A stretch of DNA of 64,000 bases from CBDDBH01 sp965225625 (GTDB lineage Bacteria; Pseudomonadota; Gammaproteobacteria; JADZEE01): positions 62,001 to 126,000 of the forward strand of contig CBDDBH010000023.1 of assembly GCA_965225625.1 (NCBI GenBank). The letters run 5' to 3'. The position numbers and the translations under genes are program-made. Below the pieces are notes generated by a model. The model saw nothing but the letters and a program-made list of their open reading frames with translations. It had not been told where the DNA came from and did not search any database. Shown one piece after another: positions 62,875-64,000 of this stretch. The stretch's first letter is position 1, and every line of letters begins with the position of its first letter.

Positions 62875-63375
62875 TTATTGCGGCCCTTTTTCTCCAGGGC
62901 CGGCATTGTCGTCGGGTTTTGACGGCGTGCGCAAACCCGCGGCGTTAAAAAAATCGTTTTGCATCTGTCGCCATAGATCCAGATTGTTCTGGGTCAACTC
63001 GGCAACCGTGTTTAGCGGGTTGTCCTGCATAGTCTGGTTCATTTGCGCCCGCAAGGTTTGCTGTTGCTCATCGAACATCGCCAGGCTGCGTTGCAAGAAG
63101 GTCGAGGCCAGACCTTGGACTGAGTTTCCATAAAAACTGATTATTTGCTGCAGTACATCGGTCGTAAAGATGGGTTCTCCGCCGTCTTCTTGCTCCATGA
63201 TTATTTGTAGCAGAATGTTTCGGGTAATGTCTTCGCTGGACTTTTTGTCGATAACGCTGAACTCCACGCCGTCCATCACAAGCTTGCGGACATCTTCCAG
63301 AGTGATGTATTTGCTCTCAGCAGTATCGTACAGCCGACGGTTGGGATATTTTTTAATAATGCGCATTGTAGCCAT
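62875..63375 (-). CDS. phaR: Polyhydroxyalkanoate synthesis repressor PhaR
   Basis: About 166 residues from the ATG encoding MATMRIIKKY. The N-terminal DNA-binding domain (KKYPNRRLYDTAESKYITLEDV) and the PHB accumulation-regulatory domain (FTTDVLQQIISFYGNSVQGL) are both clear. The protein binds DNA and PHA granules, releasing phasin genes when polymer forms. The likely target is the palindrome at 60765. The ribosome site is weak; an alternative start three codons in is possible. Confidence 0.9.
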   Translation of the reverse strand: MATMRIIKKYPNRRLYDTAESKYITLEDVRKLVMDGVEFSVIDKKSSEDITRNILLQIIMEQEDGGEPIFTTDVLQQIISFYGNSVQGLASTFLQRSLAMFDEQQQTLRAQMNQTMQDNPLNTVAELTQNNLDLWRQMQNDFFNAAGLRTPSKPDDNAGPGEKGPQ

Positions 63376-63551
63376 GTGGGTTAGGCAACGGCCGCAGACC
63401 GTTTGAACTTTACGCTGCGGCACACAAAAAGATGGTAGCAGAAAGGTTGGGCGCGAAAAAGGAACCCGCGCAGGACCCTATGCCGCAGTTTGCATGAAGG
63501 CGGGCGCTGAGCCCGTGCAATCGTCGCTTATGCTTGTGGAGAAGTTGCGCC

Positions 63552-64000
63552 CTAGATATGTAAGGTCCGTTGCTCGACACCAAGCGCAGCTTCATGCAGC
63601 GCTTCCGACAGCGTCGGATGAGCATGAATAGTCCGGGCGATGTCCTCGGCACTGCCTTCGAACTCCATCGTTAGAACCGCCTCGGCCACCAATTCTGAGG
63701 CCGTGGGGCCGAACACGTGGACTCCCAACACAGCATCGGTACGCGCGTCAGCGATGACTTTGACTAAACCTTCAATCTCGCCCATCGCACGCGCGCGGCC
63801 GCTCGCCATAAACGGGAATGTCCCTATCTTGATTTCCTGTGCGCGTGCGCGCAGTGCCTGTTCGGTTTCTCCCACCCAGGCAATTTCCGGCCAGGTGTAT
63901 ATAACCCATGGAATGACGTCGAGGTTTATGTGCGGCTTTTGTCCGGCAATACGTTCCGCGACAGCAACGCCTTCTTCCGAAGCTTTGTGTGCGAGCATGG
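63552..64000 (-). CDS. lpd: Dihydrolipoamide dehydrogenase, 5' part beyond the window
   Basis: About 149 C-terminal residues are visible; the gene continues past position 64000. LAHKASEEGVAVAE, then DVIPWVIYTWPEIAWVG, and the C-terminal HAHPTLSEALHEAAL with the catalytic His-Glu pair are specific to lipoamide dehydrogenase. This E3 subunit reoxidises lipoamide in 2-oxoacid dehydrogenases. The region 63376-63551 between it and phaR shows no gene. Confidence 0.9.
   Translation of the reverse strand, partial: MLAHKASEEGVAVAERIAGQKPHINLDVIPWVIYTWPEIAWVGETEQALRARAQEIKIGTFPFMASGRARAMGEIEGLVKVIADARTDAVLGVHVFGPTASELVAEAVLTMEFEGSAEDIARTIHAHPTLSEALHEAALGVEQRTLHI

Noticed and set aside
63481..63530. 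CGGGC/GCCCG hairpin before the dihydrolipoamide dehydrogenase stop region as its terminator
   Set aside because: Five-pair stem with no T-run on the relevant strand.
1..64000. tRNA, rRNA and CRISPR arrays
   Set aside because: No cloverleaf-like segment, rRNA core sequence or regularly spaced short repeat was noticed by eye; this is not a computed search.

Overview
The window is a gene-dense, mid-to-high-GC bacterial chromosome segment. It is most likely from a gammaproteobacterium specialised in aromatic or other recalcitrant organic compounds. The taxonomic guess rests on a class III PHA synthase (PhaE/PhaC) with phasin and PhaR, a GTP-dependent PEPCK, a TonB-dependent receptor of the proteobacterial type, and palindromic intergenic repeats. 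Genus and species cannot be read from the sequence. No rRNA, tRNA or CRISPR array was seen.

Layout. 1-4.5 kb: OsmC-like protein, acyl-CoA synthetase scrap, NYN-like protein, alpha/beta hydrolase, MFS carrier, DUF1989 protein. 4.5-25 kb: an accessory catabolic island with a TonB receptor and divergent TetR regulator, class III aminotransferase, C45 acyl hydrolase, five Rieske oxygenases, SDR, amidase, two MFS carriers, a cupin and two FAD amine-oxidase-like proteins. It carries duplications and gene remnants. 25-28.4 kb: NtaA-type flavin monooxygenase and a sodium:solute symporter. 28.4-39.7 kb: one eight-gene minus-strand operon (SolA-like oxidase, HyuA, HyuB with a zinc tail, membrane protein, multicopper oxidase, cupredoxin, UbiD decarboxylase, Rieske oxygenase). 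39.9-50.1 kb: lipoprotein hydrolase, Ldh/DUF6152/LLM operon, then a plus-strand aromatic cluster (VdcD-like, VOC, FAD protein, dioxygenase beta and alpha, SRPBCC). 50.2-51.9 kb: an IS1182-type insertion sequence sitting in a repeat. 52-57.4 kb: a minus-strand operon joining a 4-cresol-dehydrogenase-like flavoprotein and cytochrome c to a toluene-4-monooxygenase-type diiron system (A-B-E-C-D order, no reductase). 57.5-64 kb: housekeeping and storage genes (CDP-alcohol transferase-like, PhaE, PhaC, phasin, PEPCK, PhaR, partial dihydrolipoamide dehydrogenase).

Two regulatory signals stand out. A 20-bp imperfect palindrome, TATAGGTC-N4-GTAYTATA, occurs three times (6867, 12189, 20619). Each copy lies in the spacer of a sigma70-like promoter between divergent operons of the island. 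It probably defines a local regulon, perhaps of the TetR protein encoded beside the first copy. A perfect 29-bp palindrome overlaps the predicted phasin transcription start and is a good candidate PhaR operator.

Four long genes (TonB receptor, first FAD oxidoreductase, one Rieske oxygenase, transposase) are each broken by what looks like one missing G in a G-run. This points to a consensus-sequence error or a shared slippage mechanism more than to four independent pseudogenes.
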